Under the pieces are notes generated by a model. That model had not been told where the DNA came from, did no database searches, and worked only from the letters and a program-made list of their open reading frames with translations. A DNA stretch of 64,000 bases from the NCBI GenBank assembly GCA_019359235.1, contig JAHHHT010000002.1, positions 62,001 to 126,000 on the forward strand, given 5' to 3'. This stretch comes from Oscillatoria princeps RMCB-10. Its GTDB lineage: Bacteria > Cyanobacteriota > Cyanobacteriia > Cyanobacteriales > Oscillatoriaceae. Shown one piece after another: positions 1 to 8,922 of the stretch; position 1 is the stretch's first letter, and the number at the start of each line of letters is the position of its first letter. The position numbers and the translations under genes were made by a program.

Positions 1-480
1 CAACAGTTTTTGCACGCCAATTTAATTGGCATGATTGCAGAATTGATAGAGGAAAATGGCTTAGAAGCCAGCCGGTTGCAGCTGGAGATTACGGAAACGG
101 CGATCGCTGCAAATACTGAACAGTCGGCTGCCAGGGCCAACCACCTGAAAGCTTTGGGGGTAGAGCTGGCTATTGACGATTTCGGCACCGGCTATTCCTC
201 TTTGAGCCGTCTGTATAGCTTGCCGGTGGATGTGCTGAAAATTGACCGTTCTTTTGTCAGCCGAATGGAGTCTGATGCCAGAGGCTGGGAAATTGTCCAG
301 ATGATGGTGAAATTGGCTCATCATCTGGGCCTAGAAGTGATTGCTGAGGGGATAGAAACGTCGCAACAGCTGGCCGCACTCAGGACGTTGGGATGTGAGT
401 GCGGACAAGGTTATCTGTTTTCTAAGCCATTAGACAGGGAAGCCACTGGGGAAGCGCTGGCGGCACAGCTTCAGTGGTAA
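1..480 (+). CDS. EAL-domain protein, C-terminal part (cut by window edge)
   Basis: Reading frame is open from base 1, so the 5' end lies outside the window. The residues are the C-terminal two thirds of an EAL cyclic-di-GMP phosphodiesterase domain: ITET, DDFGTGYSSLS, the DVLKIDRSFV strand, EGIET, and GQGYLFSKPL close to the end are all present, so the metal and substrate residues in this part look intact. Such domains hydrolyse c-di-GMP and usually follow a GGDEF or sensor module, which would be upstream here. The first Met-like codon (TTG at 10) is internal to the domain and is not the real start. A second EAL protein is at 29094-31982. Confidence 0.93.
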   Translation, partial: QQFLHANLIGMIAELIEENGLEASRLQLEITETAIAANTEQSAARANHLKALGVELAIDDFGTGYSSLSRLYSLPVDVLKIDRSFVSRMESDARGWEIVQMMVKLAHHLGLEVIAEGIETSQQLAALRTLGCECGQGYLFSKPLDREATGEALAAQLQW

Positions 481-750
481 GGCCCAGCCCGCATCAGACC
501 TGCGAGTTATCTAAAAAATGCTGGTTTGACTGCGCCTCCGATCTGCGAAACCGCCACACAACTAAATAATTGCTTGGATGCTGGTTGAAGAGAGCTTTGG
601 ATTCCCGACCGGCGCAATCAATGAGACTAAACGCTTCTTGGTCGCTAAAAAAACGAGAGCGCCGGTGAAACCAGGGTGTTGGATCGACACAGTTCATGTG
701 AGCCTCCGTATTTAAAAAGTTTCCACCCCTTTGAGTGGAGTCAAGCAAGG

Positions 751-1314
751 TCAAGCAAAGTCATCTTCGAGGGTGTAACGCAGCGCTACTGGCTCGATCT
801 GACCGGTGTAAGAATTGTAAACAGTGATGTTTCTCAAGGGGGGCGCGTATACATGAAGTGTGACGAGTCTTTGCTCCGTCATGTTAGCTAGCTGGTGGAT
901 ATCGTTGCGATCAACCAGGGAGAATTCGTTTTCGCCCAGCTGCTGTTCCATCTGGAGTTCCAGCAGCGCTCGCCCTGGCACCGGTCGGTCGCGCACTTGG
1001 AACAGCCGCGCGGTGAGCGTTCCGCTGCAAACGCGGGTGACGTTGAGCGAACCGGCATGGTCGTGGATTGTCGTCATTTGCCCGGGAAGCCAGCACAAAA
1101 CCAGCATGTCAAACCGGGATGTCCGGCACAGGAGATTGCGCGTATAGCCGGCGTTGCAGAAGTGTATGTGCGGTGTCAGCAGGAAGCTGTTGACTTCGAG
1201 CCGCATCACCAAGTTTTTAAGCTGATCGAGTGGGAGATGTCGCGGCGAAATGCGCATCAGCTCGATAATGAAGTCGTCGATCCCGAGTCGGTTGGTTAAA
1301 GAGTTTGCGGACAT
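751..1314 (-). CDS. Cysteine dioxygenase-like cupin protein
   Basis: About 187 aa. The motif TTIHDHAGS followed by GTL and a third histidine in DIHQLANM matches the three-His iron site of the type I cysteine dioxygenase / plant cysteine oxidase cupin family, which oxidises thiols with O2. Start placed at the ATG at 1314 (MSANS) because GGGTGGT precedes it, though very closely; the frame stays open to 1383 and an upstream start (MLSIHKY, 1341) is possible. Substrate not determined; cysteine or another small thiol are the family options. Nothing recognisable in 481-750. Confidence 0.75.
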   Translation of the reverse strand: MSANSLTNRLGIDDFIIELMRISPRHLPLDQLKNLVMRLEVNSFLLTPHIHFCNAGYTRNLLCRTSRFDMLVLCWLPGQMTTIHDHAGSLNVTRVCSGTLTARLFQVRDRPVPGRALLELQMEQQLGENEFSLVDRNDIHQLANMTEQRLVTLHVYAPPLRNITVYNSYTGQIEPVALRYTLEDDFA

Positions 1315-1646
1315 ACCACCCGCATATTTATGAATAGAGAGCATTAGCTTCAAGCCGTTATGGTTCTTTGAACAGCGGCGCACTCAGGTAGTGTTCCCTT
1401 CAGCTCCGCCTCTGGCCCTTACTTAATCTACGGTAAGTCGATTGAGATACCGTAGATTAACAGTCTGATTTTTACTGTAGCACAGCCAGCTCTAGAAAGC
1501 AAGTTTTTTTCAGAGGGTTTGTTTTTCACAGATGGCTGTGAGATAATTGTGAGGGGAGAGGACAGCGGTAGGGGTGGCCATTGCCGCAATCGAGGGCCCC
1601 TATTGAGGAAAGTTGCCGGCGTGGTGGTTATGCCGGTCAAGAAATC

Positions 1647-1692
1647 TGAGAAACCGGGTTTCTTCTGGCGTCAGAGAAACCCGGTTTCTTCC
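1647..1692. repeat. AGAAACCCGGTTTCT palindrome pair (family R1)
   Basis: Two facing copies of the palindromic unit GAAACCGGGTTTC separated by about 10 bases. The same element occurs at 2720, 8760, 34752, 38547, 47117, 48289, 55217 and 59283. It lies in the 1315-1724 gap, which otherwise holds no gene that I can see. Confidence 0.85.
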
Positions 1693-1724
1693 CCTGAATT
1701 TTTAATACAAAACCGGCGTGCTGG

Positions 1725-2654
1725 TTATGCCGGCTGCAATTGAATCACCCCCTGGTCAAAAATTTCATTGTCCGCATCAATCGCAGTCATCAAAATATGA
1801 CCGGCATACACATCCAGCGCGGCAAAACTCAACTGGCTGGCGGAACGCGCCGTTACTTCCGAATGCCCCACCGGCCTGAGATCGGCACCGGCACCGCAAG
1901 TCAGGTATGTCGTGCCATTAATAGAGCGCGTGCGTTCATAATTGTGGTCGTGACCATTTATATACAGACGCACGCCGTATTTTTGAAAAAGCGGTGCCAA
2001 AGCTTCCCTGACGCCCTTGCTCCCGCCGTGCAAACCGGCAGAATAAGCGGGATGGTGCCCAAATACAATTTTCCAAGGGGCGTCGCTGCGGCTGAGTTCC
2101 TTGTCTAACCACGCCAGCTGAGTTTTCCAGTCAGCGTTGGGATTGGTGTCCAAAGCAAAAAACTGCACCGGCTCGCGGCGGAATGTGTAGTATCGCCCTT
2201 GCATATTGAAACCGGCATACCGGACTTGGGCGTCGCCATTGCCGGTACGGATGTCGTGATTGCCGAGACAGGCGTAAAATTTGACGCCTGAGTCCAGAAG
2301 CGGCTTATAAGGTTGCTCAAAAACCTCGCCAATTTTCTCAATTTCGCCGTTGTAGTAGATGTTGTCACCGGCAAGGATAACCAAATCAAACGGGTTTTGC
2401 TCGCGGTAGCGAGACATGGCTCGGGCAACGGCATACTGTCCGCGCCCGCCGGTGCCGGTGTCCGCCACCGCAACAAAGCGCAAAATTGGCTCGCCCAGCC
2501 GCAAATTGGCGATGAGAGCTTCTTCTTCCGGACTAGCAGCAACTGCGCCGCCACCGGCACCCCGGATACTTTTCCCGAAGAGTGAGTTTCCCAGCAAAGC
2601 GAAACCCAAGCTGAAGCCAGATAAAGCCAGAAAATGACGGCGTTTAATGCTCAT
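1725..2654 (-). CDS. Exported calcineurin-like metallophosphatase
   Basis: 309 aa. N-terminus MSIKRRHFLALSGFSLG is a twin-arginine type signal with a hydrophobic stretch (about residues 10-30). The phosphoesterase motifs follow in order: VADTG (D-x-T instead of D-x-H), LAGDNIYY, GNHD, GHHPAYS and GHDHNYER, which form a two-metal centre as in purple acid phosphatase-like enzymes. Predicted to hydrolyse phosphomonoesters in the periplasm; actual substrate unknown. No clear ribosome binding site. Monocistronic; divergent from the gene at 3028. Confidence 0.85.
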   Translation of the reverse strand: MSIKRRHFLALSGFSLGFALLGNSLFGKSIRGAGGGAVAASPEEEALIANLRLGEPILRFVAVADTGTGGRGQYAVARAMSRYREQNPFDLVILAGDNIYYNGEIEKIGEVFEQPYKPLLDSGVKFYACLGNHDIRTGNGDAQVRYAGFNMQGRYYTFRREPVQFFALDTNPNADWKTQLAWLDKELSRSDAPWKIVFGHHPAYSAGLHGGSKGVREALAPLFQKYGVRLYINGHDHNYERTRSINGTTYLTCGAGADLRPVGHSEVTARSASQLSFAALDVYAGHILMTAIDADNEIFDQGVIQLQPA

Positions 2655-2719
2655 AGTGAGTGGGAGCTAGACAAATTCAGAAAAGCAATAGAGCGTTTCT
2701 CATCCTTTGTGAGGTACTG

Positions 2720-2927
2720 AGAAACCCGGTTTCTTAAAGAAACCGGGTTTCTGGGGCGTGCTTCATCAAACTGAGAACTGCTATACAGACTAAATTAAAC
2801 ATAAAATATCTCCCGCAATCCGAAAGCCGGCGGTCAGAGGGGGACAAAGAGGGGGACAGGCGAGACGCCTGTCCTACGCCGGGGGAATGGGTAGGGGGGG
2901 ACAGGCGAGACGCCTGTCCTACGGAGG
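2720..2927. repeat. R1 palindrome followed by two GACAGGCGAGACGCCTGTC copies (R2)
   Basis: 2720-2752 is a facing R1 pair. Near 2855 and 2901 are two copies of ACAGGCGAGACGCCTGT, a perfect inverted repeat (family R2, also at 11602, 11644, 39541, 57970-58020 and 60810). Together they fill the upstream region of the gene at 3028, so its promoter may be embedded in repeats. Confidence 0.8.
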
Positions 2928-3027
2928 AATGCTCTGCGCGGGAACCAAAAATGATAAATTAGGCATAGAGTGCCCCATCAAAATTTATCGCAAACGCACC
3001 GATTTTGCCGCTTTCAAGGGAAAAGAA

Positions 3028-3864
3028 ATGACCGAAAACCAGCCGAACCCGCCAGAACGAGAACAGCCTCAACCGCAGACTCCCGCGCCGCAACCGCCTG
3101 AGCAGCCGGCGGCTCGCCAGCAGCCACCCCAGAAGCCGTCTGTTCTTAAAGTCCAGACTGTTAAAGTCCTGAGATTCACGATTCAGCTGCTGGAAGGGGC
3201 GGTGGAAAAACTGGAAGCGCCACCTAGAGCGCAGCCCCAGCCGTCTGTGCTGGAGCAACTCCGTCCGGTGCTGGACAGCCTCTGGGAGGGGTGGCTGGGT
3301 GTTTTGCGCCTGGTTCGCTCTCGGCTGCCGGCATCTGTCAGCGAAAAATTGCCGGATTGGGGGCTGAGTGGGGCGATTGCCGGCATTCTCGCCCTGGTGT
3401 TGTGGACAGGATCTGCCCTCCTGTCGCCAAAACCGGCTGAGGTGGCGCAAGTCCCGCCCTCGGGCGTCCAGGCTCCCCCGGAGTTGACTGCACCGGAAGC
3501 GCCGGTGCCGGTGGAGCCGGTGCGAGAACCGGAACCGCAATTAACTCCAGAACAGAGGCTGATTGCGGCTATTCAAGAGCAAGTGGCTGAAGTCACCCGC
3601 GAATACGCAGAGGGGCTGATTCAGTCGATTGAAGCCAATTTCCAGGGCAGTCTTTTGGTTGTCAAAGTTGGCGATGAGTGGTATAATATTGCAGAAAAAC
3701 GGCAGGATAAGTTGGCGGCTGAAATGTTTGCGCGGGCGAAACAATTGGATTTCAGCAAGCTAGATATTACTGATACCAAAGGCAGTTTGGTGGCTCGCAG
3801 TCCGGTGATTGGAGGGGAAATGATTATTGTGAAGAGAAGGGTGCCGGTGGAAGGTGAGGGATAA
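3028..3864 (+). CDS. Uncharacterised proline-rich single-pass membrane protein
   Basis: 278 aa from the ATG at 3028, preceded by AAGGG; the frame extends upstream only through repeat sequence. The first ~45 residues are Pro/Gln-rich, then an amphipathic segment, one transmembrane helix (GAIAGILALVLWTGSALL, ~residues 117-134), another Pro/Glu-rich linker, and a compact C-terminal domain of ~90 residues (from LTPEQRLIAAIQEQVAE to KRRVPVEGEG). The C-terminal segment looks like a folded periplasmic or cytoplasmic domain of a type seen in cyanobacteria. No function assigned. Confidence 0.75.
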   Translation: MTENQPNPPEREQPQPQTPAPQPPEQPAARQQPPQKPSVLKVQTVKVLRFTIQLLEGAVEKLEAPPRAQPQPSVLEQLRPVLDSLWEGWLGVLRLVRSRLPASVSEKLPDWGLSGAIAGILALVLWTGSALLSPKPAEVAQVPPSGVQAPPELTAPEAPVPVEPVREPEPQLTPEQRLIAAIQEQVAEVTREYAEGLIQSIEANFQGSLLVVKVGDEWYNIAEKRQDKLAAEMFARAKQLDFSKLDITDTKGSLVARSPVIGGEMIIVKRRVPVEGEG

Positions 3865-3984
3865 AGATTGGGAGGGTGCATGTCACTTTTGAATCCGGGA
3901 TATTGTAGAGACGCGACATCGGCGTTCGTACAATTAGCCCGCGCAGGCGGGCTTCGTTGGATGAGCCGCAATTTATCAGAGACT

Positions 3985-4100
3985 GTTGGCGAATCCGTGA
4001 AGGGTTAGACCTTTTCCCTGAGAAGTCAAGAGGGCGTTAGGGTTAGCGAAGCGGCGCGTCAGCGCTAGCGCTAACGCCCTTCCTCCTAGCGCTAGCCACA
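3985..4100. repeat. GCTAGCGCTAACGCC-type palindromic repeat
   Basis: Dense palindrome built from GCGTTAGCGAAGCGG, GCGCTAGCGC and CTAACGCCCT. Related sequence occurs at 21130-21215. It precedes the small gene pair at 4113. Confidence 0.6.
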
Positions 4101-4112
4101 GACAACCTCTAA

Positions 4113-4376
4113 ATGCTAAGCGATGACGAGTTCCAAGAACTGATAGAGCACTTGCACAGTAAAGACCTGTCCCTGCGTGTCGCCGCCTTGAAGGATATAT
4201 GGCAGTATCCTTCAGGGGACGTCAGAATTCTACAGTACCTAGAAGCAGGGCTTGATGACACAACCCCCTGCGTTGTGATGCTGCCTTACCACTTCGGAGA
4301 GGTTCGCTGGTTGGCTGCTTACGCTTTGGCTGCGGAACGAGCCGCGATGGGTATTGACAAACCAGTGGTGGTGTGA
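4113..4376 (+). CDS. Small HEAT-repeat-like protein
   Basis: 87 aa. Helical, with the phrase HSKDLSLRVAALKDI followed by a second helix pair and ending WLAAYALAAERA, which resembles HEAT-type repeats. Start ATG at 4113. The next gene begins 3 bases after its stop, so the two are translationally coupled. Possibly an immunity-type or adaptor pair; no specific function visible. Confidence 0.6.
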   Translation: MLSDDEFQELIEHLHSKDLSLRVAALKDIWQYPSGDVRILQYLEAGLDDTTPCVVMLPYHFGEVRWLAAYALAAERAAMGIDKPVVV

Positions 4377-4379
4377 GGT

Positions 4380-4574
4380 GTGGCAAAGCCTCTGGATACA
4401 GAGGAGTTGAGCGCTCTGGCAAAGAAAGCTAGCGCAGACTGTCGGGGAGGCGTGGAGGGAATGCTTGAGATATTTAAGATTCTCCGTGAAAAGGGGCAGT
4501 TGCCTTTATATGATGTGTTGATACAAGATGGGGCAAATTTATCGCAATCTTTACAAATCCTTTCAGCCGGCTGA
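4380..4574 (+). CDS. Small helical protein, partner of the HEAT-like protein
   Basis: 64 aa starting at a GTG that overlaps the GAGGTG following the previous stop. Helical (LDTEELSALAKKAS, GVEGMLEIFKILREKGQLPLYDVL). Not recognised; the tight coupling to the upstream gene is the best evidence that it is real. Confidence 0.5.
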   Translation: MAKPLDTEELSALAKKASADCRGGVEGMLEIFKILREKGQLPLYDVLIQDGANLSQSLQILSAG

Positions 4575-4600
4575 CGAAATTTGGAACTCCCCAGAAGTAG

Positions 4601-4624
4601 GGTGCGTTCCTCCGGAACGCACCC
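4601..4624. terminator. GGTGCGTTCC palindrome between convergent genes (R7)
   Basis: Inverted repeat GGTGCGTTCC / GGAACGCACC with a short loop, placed between convergent stops (4574 and 4631). It is a dispersed repeat (also ~20950, 22025, 34411, 37614, 55541, 60733) that could act as a bidirectional terminator; no strong T-run. Confidence 0.5.
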
Positions 4625-4630
4625 TGCGGT

Positions 4631-7465
4631 TTAACTCACCTTCTTAGTGCGCCGGTTGCGGCTGGCAATCAAAAACAGGGTGACGGCAGCTAAACCGGCA
4701 ATTGTTGCCGGTTCGGGCACGCTGGCACTCAAAGGATTGCTCGGTTTATTCAGCTGCTCTTTCCCGTCTTCCACCTTGCGCTCAAAACGGTCTTTTTCCG
4801 CTTCCGCTTGTTTGAGTGCCTCTCGCTGCTCGTCATTAACTAGCACAATCATCGACGAGTAAGGGGTGACAATCTTGAAGGTTTTCGCGACGGCATGAAT
4901 AGCATCCAGATCGGCGATCTGATTTCCGTCTGTCTTTTTGCTGAGCGCCTGTATGAGCTGTCGCGCTGCTAGGGGTTCAAAACCATTTTCCCCCTTGTTC
5001 TGCGCAACCGCCGGCGTCGCCTTTACCGGCTGGGAAGGTCTACTCTTGGCTGCAGCTTGTTTTGTCTTGCTCGCCGGCTTTTCCACAAACCACGCATAGC
5101 CATCCACCACACTCACCGCAGAGCTCCCCAAGCTGGCTTTGGTTGCGATTCGCTGCAAAACCTCTGGGAGTTCCGCAGACACTCCCCCACCGCTGTCTTG
5201 AATTGCTTTTAACGTCGCATCATCGTAAGCGCGTGGAAATGCCCCCAGATGCACCACCCACAGCGGCGCGGTTATCTGCGGCACATCTTTAGTGTCATCG
5301 GACAATTCATAACTGCCCTCATCTGTGAGCAGCAAGATGGCGTCATAGCGCGTATCGCCTCGCAACTGTGCGAACTGTCGCAGCATCTGCTTATATTGCA
5401 GTGTGCCGTAAAACGTCATCTTTGCTGCATTAAAGCTGTTGATGTCGTCAATGCGCTTCGGTTGGGCACCTTTGGCGGAAGTGACGTACAAATCGGCATC
5501 ACTGTTCACAAAGCTGCCGTCAGCAAAGCCGTGTTTTTGCAACCATTTGAATGTCTCGCTCACTTCCTTTGCGTGTGCTATCATGCTGCGGGAAGTGTCG
5601 AGAACGATTGCAAATCGCTTGCCTTGGGGGAGGGAGTATTCTGTTTCAGCTAGCGGTTTTGCGGAGATGCGGTAGCCATCTGGCAAGTTAACTTGATGCG
5701 GAGCCGGCGAGTATTGCCCTTCTGCCGGCAAGAAAGCTTCCAACCAGTTCTCCCCGTCACCTTTTACCGCTTTCCCATTGCGGATGCGCTGGGTGTCCTC
5801 CGTCCAGAAGATGTTGCGTTTTTCCCCTAATTTCGGCAGCGCCCACCCTTCTTTTTGCCGCATCACTTTATAAGTCAGCCACAGGTGCATTTCGGTCGGT
5901 CGCTGAGTTGAATTTTGTCTCTCCCACGGGGTTAATGGAGTGGGAACCGGAAACGCTCGCAGGCGATAGTGGCGCGGGCCCACCTGTTCGAGCAGGGCTG
6001 GATCGACTCTCCGCCTGACTTGTTCGTTGTAGACTTTCTGAGCGGCTCCGCGCGGCGAAACTGTAAAGGGGAAACGCTTTTCTCGGTTATTGCTGTCACC
6101 CAGCCACACTCCTGTGAGGGCGGCGCTTTCTGGTAAGGAAAAGTAGTAGAGTATCTCTTCTTGATCGGCGGTTTGATTTTTATACACCTCGTAGATTTCT
6201 ACATTCGCCCAGTCTCCTTGCGGCTGTACTGTTACCTGTTGCTGGGCTAGCCAGACTTTTTTTTGCCCAATATTCAGCAGACCGGCTTTGGCGTCGTCGC
6301 GACTGACTGTTGATTGCAAGGCGTGCAAGATTGCCGGCTGTTCGGCTTTTTGAATGGGGGCGTCAAAGAATTCGGCGTAGAGCTTTTCTGCTTTTTCGCT
6401 ATCTTTCCGAAGAGAGCCTTTGTACAAAAACGGCGACATCACCTGGTTGTACCTGTCTTGTAAAAACTGGCAGAGTTCCTCTGGCAGATTAAAGACGTTG
6501 CGGTACATGACGCGGATGTGGTCATGTTCTTCGATGCTGCTGAGATAGCGATAGGAGGACAAGTAGGCGTTAACCAGTCCGGCGCGAATCACATCTGATT
6601 TTGCCAGAAGTTCTGCCCTGGCGCTGTCAGTTTGCGCCGGCTTGTCTAGGAGCTGAAATGCTTGTGTCTGGGGCTGTTGCTGCAGTGAGACGAATAGCAC
6701 CAACGAGGCGGTCACTGCTGCCAAAGAGCCGGCAGTTGCGCGTTTTTTCCCGTACTGGGAGGAAAAATTGCGCAAGATGTGATAGCCGGCGTGAATGTAG
6801 AAGGTTGCCAGTGCTGATGGCATGGCAAGAAAGAGAGTCGCGCTCAAGCCAAAGAGGAGAAAAAATAGAAAGGCGCTTAGAGTAAAGTAGAGCCCTTCTA
6901 GTGGCCTTGAAGTCAAAATCCGCCCAAGTTCCCCCAAAAAGCCGAAGGTTCCCCACACAACAGCGGGGGCTGCCGGCACGGCATAAAACAGCAGCAGCAC
7001 TCCCACATACAAACCGAATAGCAGCATCAAGCTGTGAGCGATCAGTTGCGCCCAAGCGAGCTTTTGATTGCGCTCTGCATAGCCCCAAAGCAGTTCGGCG
7101 AGAAATGCCGCGATACAGATAGCCGCCGCGCCGACAATTAAGGTGCTGGCGGGGGTGAGTTCCCGCAGCAGGAACAGGCGGATCAGGCAGAGGAGAAACA
7201 GGGGCGCTTCTACGCCGTAAAATAGACGTATCAGCTGCAGGGGCTGTTTGCGGAAACGCCACCATCCCAGCAGGGTGCAGGCGGTTGGCACTGCAATCAG
7301 CCCCGCCAGGGTGATCAGGAACTCACCGGGAATCAAGCCGGCGAAGGTCGCCTCCGCCAGGGGAACCGCAATTAAGGGTAATATCCCCACATAGACGGCT
7401 GCTAAAAAGATAATATTCCACAGCCAAAATATGGCTGAGAATATGTTATTGAGCTTGTTTTTCAT
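4631..7465 (-). CDS. PEP-CTERM family integral membrane protein with vWA-like domain
   Basis: 944 aa; start MKNKLNN at 7465 has AAAGGA about 10 bases upstream, whereas the longer frame runs through repeat sequence. The N-terminal ~330 residues contain eight or more hydrophobic helices; then a VIT-like region (QVTVQPQGDWANVEIYEVYKN) and a von Willebrand-like domain (FAIVLDTSRSM, a MIDAS D-x-S-x-S variant). The C-terminus SVPEPATIAGLAAVTLFLIASRNRR is a PEP-CTERM sorting signal recognised by an exosortase/PEP system. The architecture agrees with the cyanobacterial PEP-CTERM integral membrane family; role unknown, probably envelope or exopolysaccharide related. Confidence 0.85.
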   Translation of the reverse strand: MKNKLNNIFSAIFWLWNIIFLAAVYVGILPLIAVPLAEATFAGLIPGEFLITLAGLIAVPTACTLLGWWRFRKQPLQLIRLFYGVEAPLFLLCLIRLFLLRELTPASTLIVGAAAICIAAFLAELLWGYAERNQKLAWAQLIAHSLMLLFGLYVGVLLLFYAVPAAPAVVWGTFGFLGELGRILTSRPLEGLYFTLSAFLFFLLFGLSATLFLAMPSALATFYIHAGYHILRNFSSQYGKKRATAGSLAAVTASLVLFVSLQQQPQTQAFQLLDKPAQTDSARAELLAKSDVIRAGLVNAYLSSYRYLSSIEEHDHIRVMYRNVFNLPEELCQFLQDRYNQVMSPFLYKGSLRKDSEKAEKLYAEFFDAPIQKAEQPAILHALQSTVSRDDAKAGLLNIGQKKVWLAQQQVTVQPQGDWANVEIYEVYKNQTADQEEILYYFSLPESAALTGVWLGDSNNREKRFPFTVSPRGAAQKVYNEQVRRRVDPALLEQVGPRHYRLRAFPVPTPLTPWERQNSTQRPTEMHLWLTYKVMRQKEGWALPKLGEKRNIFWTEDTQRIRNGKAVKGDGENWLEAFLPAEGQYSPAPHQVNLPDGYRISAKPLAETEYSLPQGKRFAIVLDTSRSMIAHAKEVSETFKWLQKHGFADGSFVNSDADLYVTSAKGAQPKRIDDINSFNAAKMTFYGTLQYKQMLRQFAQLRGDTRYDAILLLTDEGSYELSDDTKDVPQITAPLWVVHLGAFPRAYDDATLKAIQDSGGGVSAELPEVLQRIATKASLGSSAVSVVDGYAWFVEKPASKTKQAAAKSRPSQPVKATPAVAQNKGENGFEPLAARQLIQALSKKTDGNQIADLDAIHAVAKTFKIVTPYSSMIVLVNDEQREALKQAEAEKDRFERKVEDGKEQLNKPSNPLSASVPEPATIAGLAAVTLFLIASRNRRTKKVS

Positions 7466-7584
7466 AGCTGAAATCCTTTCAGGTTTTTTCAGGCTAACAA
7501 GGACAGGAACCCCGTCCCAGAAAAGAATCGCTGACGGCGCTGCACCTGGATGATGGAAAACTCTTTGCCGGCAGGCTGGGAACC

Positions 7585-7926
7585 CCACTCCCCAACCCCC
7601 TTCCCGTTTACGGGGAGGGGGAGAAAGAGAGAGGGTCATACCCCTAATGTGCAACGCTTATCCTCTAGTGTAGTGAGAGTGTGACAAATTTTCTGTGTCT
7701 GGCGTCAGGATTTAACAAATCTTTATATAAAGGGGAGTTTAGGTGAAATGATGATAAAGCCTTATCTGTAGAAGCCGGGGCGGGGGCGGGTTTGTGACAG
7801 TTGTGAGCTGCGTCACAAATATTTCGGGTGAGCCCCGCCCCTGCAAGAGGTGAGCGGGGCGCGAGTTGATTAACGGCAACCCCCTCACCCCCCAACCCCC
7901 TCTCCCACAAGGGGAGAGGGGGAGTA
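7585..7926. repeat. C/G-rich hairpin repeats (family R5) in a 520-base gap
   Basis: The gap 7466-7985 has no gene. It contains two copies of CCCCAACCCCCT...GGGGAGGGGG type hairpins near 7585-7625 and 7876-7926, a family also found near 8880, 12872, 22070 and 63580. These are intergenic repeats that can fold as terminators. Confidence 0.65.
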
Positions 7927-7985
7927 AGAAATGGGAGAGGCAATCGGGGTGAGGGTTTTTTTAGGTCAATTCACCAAACCTGATA

Positions 7986-8681
7986 TTAGCCCCCACTCAG
8001 GGCTGATTTATAGGCTCTAACCTGCAAGTCAATGCCGGTGATTGCTGTGCCGACAACGACGGCATAAGCTCCCAAATCCAGGGCTTGTTTCGCCATTGCC
8101 GGTGAGGCAATTCCGCCCTCGCAAATCACCGGCACGCTCAGCTTTTCCACCATCTGCGCCAAGAGGTCAAATCCGGGGGGAGACAGGTGTTTTGTGGAGC
8201 CGGTGTAGCCGTAGAGAGTTGTGCCTACCAAGTCAGCACCGGCATCCGCCGCTGCGATCGCCGCCTCAATCGTATCCACATCCGCCATCACCAATTTCCC
8301 CAAAGCATCGTGAATCCGCTCAACCGTCGTCGCTACCGGCTCGGGGCGGTCTCTCAGCGTGGCGTCAATGGCGATGATATCCGCACCGGCAAAGGCGATC
8401 GCAATGGCGTGCTGGAACAGGGGAGTGATGTACACCTCATATCCGGGCAATTGCTGCTTCCACAGCCCAATGACCGGCACACCGGCACCAACCCGCTGGC
8501 GCACCGCCGTGACGTGTGCCGGCGTGTCAAGCCGCACGCCGGCTGCGCCTTGGTTTAGAGAAGCTTTCGCCATTGCGGCGATCGCCGCCGGTTCGTGCAG
8601 CGGCGAGTCTGCCGGTGCTTGGCACGATACAATCAGCCCCCCACGGAGGCTTTCAATCACACTCACAGAATCATCTGGCAT
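7986..8681 (-). CDS. nanE: N-acylglucosamine-6-phosphate 2-epimerase
   Basis: 231 aa TIM-barrel. The sequence LRGGLIVSCQAPADSPLHEP, GVRLDTP, PVIGLWKQ, DIIAIDAT, ADVDTIEAA, GADLVGTTLYGYT and CEGGIASP is the NanE signature; it interconverts N-acetylmannosamine-6-P and N-acetylglucosamine-6-P. Catalytic Lys of the IGLWK strand is present. Start chosen at MPDDS (8681); the longer frame upstream runs into the R1 repeat. No other sialic acid genes are nearby, so it may serve amino-sugar recycling or envelope synthesis. Confidence 0.9.
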   Translation of the reverse strand: MPDDSVSVIESLRGGLIVSCQAPADSPLHEPAAIAAMAKASLNQGAAGVRLDTPAHVTAVRQRVGAGVPVIGLWKQQLPGYEVYITPLFQHAIAIAFAGADIIAIDATLRDRPEPVATTVERIHDALGKLVMADVDTIEAAIAAADAGADLVGTTLYGYTGSTKHLSPPGFDLLAQMVEKLSVPVICEGGIASPAMAKQALDLGAYAVVVGTAITGIDLQVRAYKSALSGG

Positions 8682-8759
8682 AAAAAAAGGATGGACTATT
8701 TCAATCCTTCCACTATAGCAGTTATAAATATAGCGTTTCTCTTTTAGTCGTGAAAGCGT

Positions 8760-8792
8760 AGAAACCCGGTTTCTCAAAGAAACCGGGTTTCT
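8760..8792. repeat. R1 palindrome pair
   Basis: AGAAACCCGGTTTCT and its facing copy, 33 bases, upstream of nanE. Confidence 0.85.
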
Positions 8793-8922
8793 GGCCACCG
8801 GCAAAATCTTTCTTTCCTTGGCGCTCCTTCACGGCGGCGGTTTATAAAAAAAACCAGGAAAAGATCGCTCTTCTTGTTCCCCCTCTCCGCACGCGGAGAG
8901 GGGGTTAGGGGGTGAGGTTCTT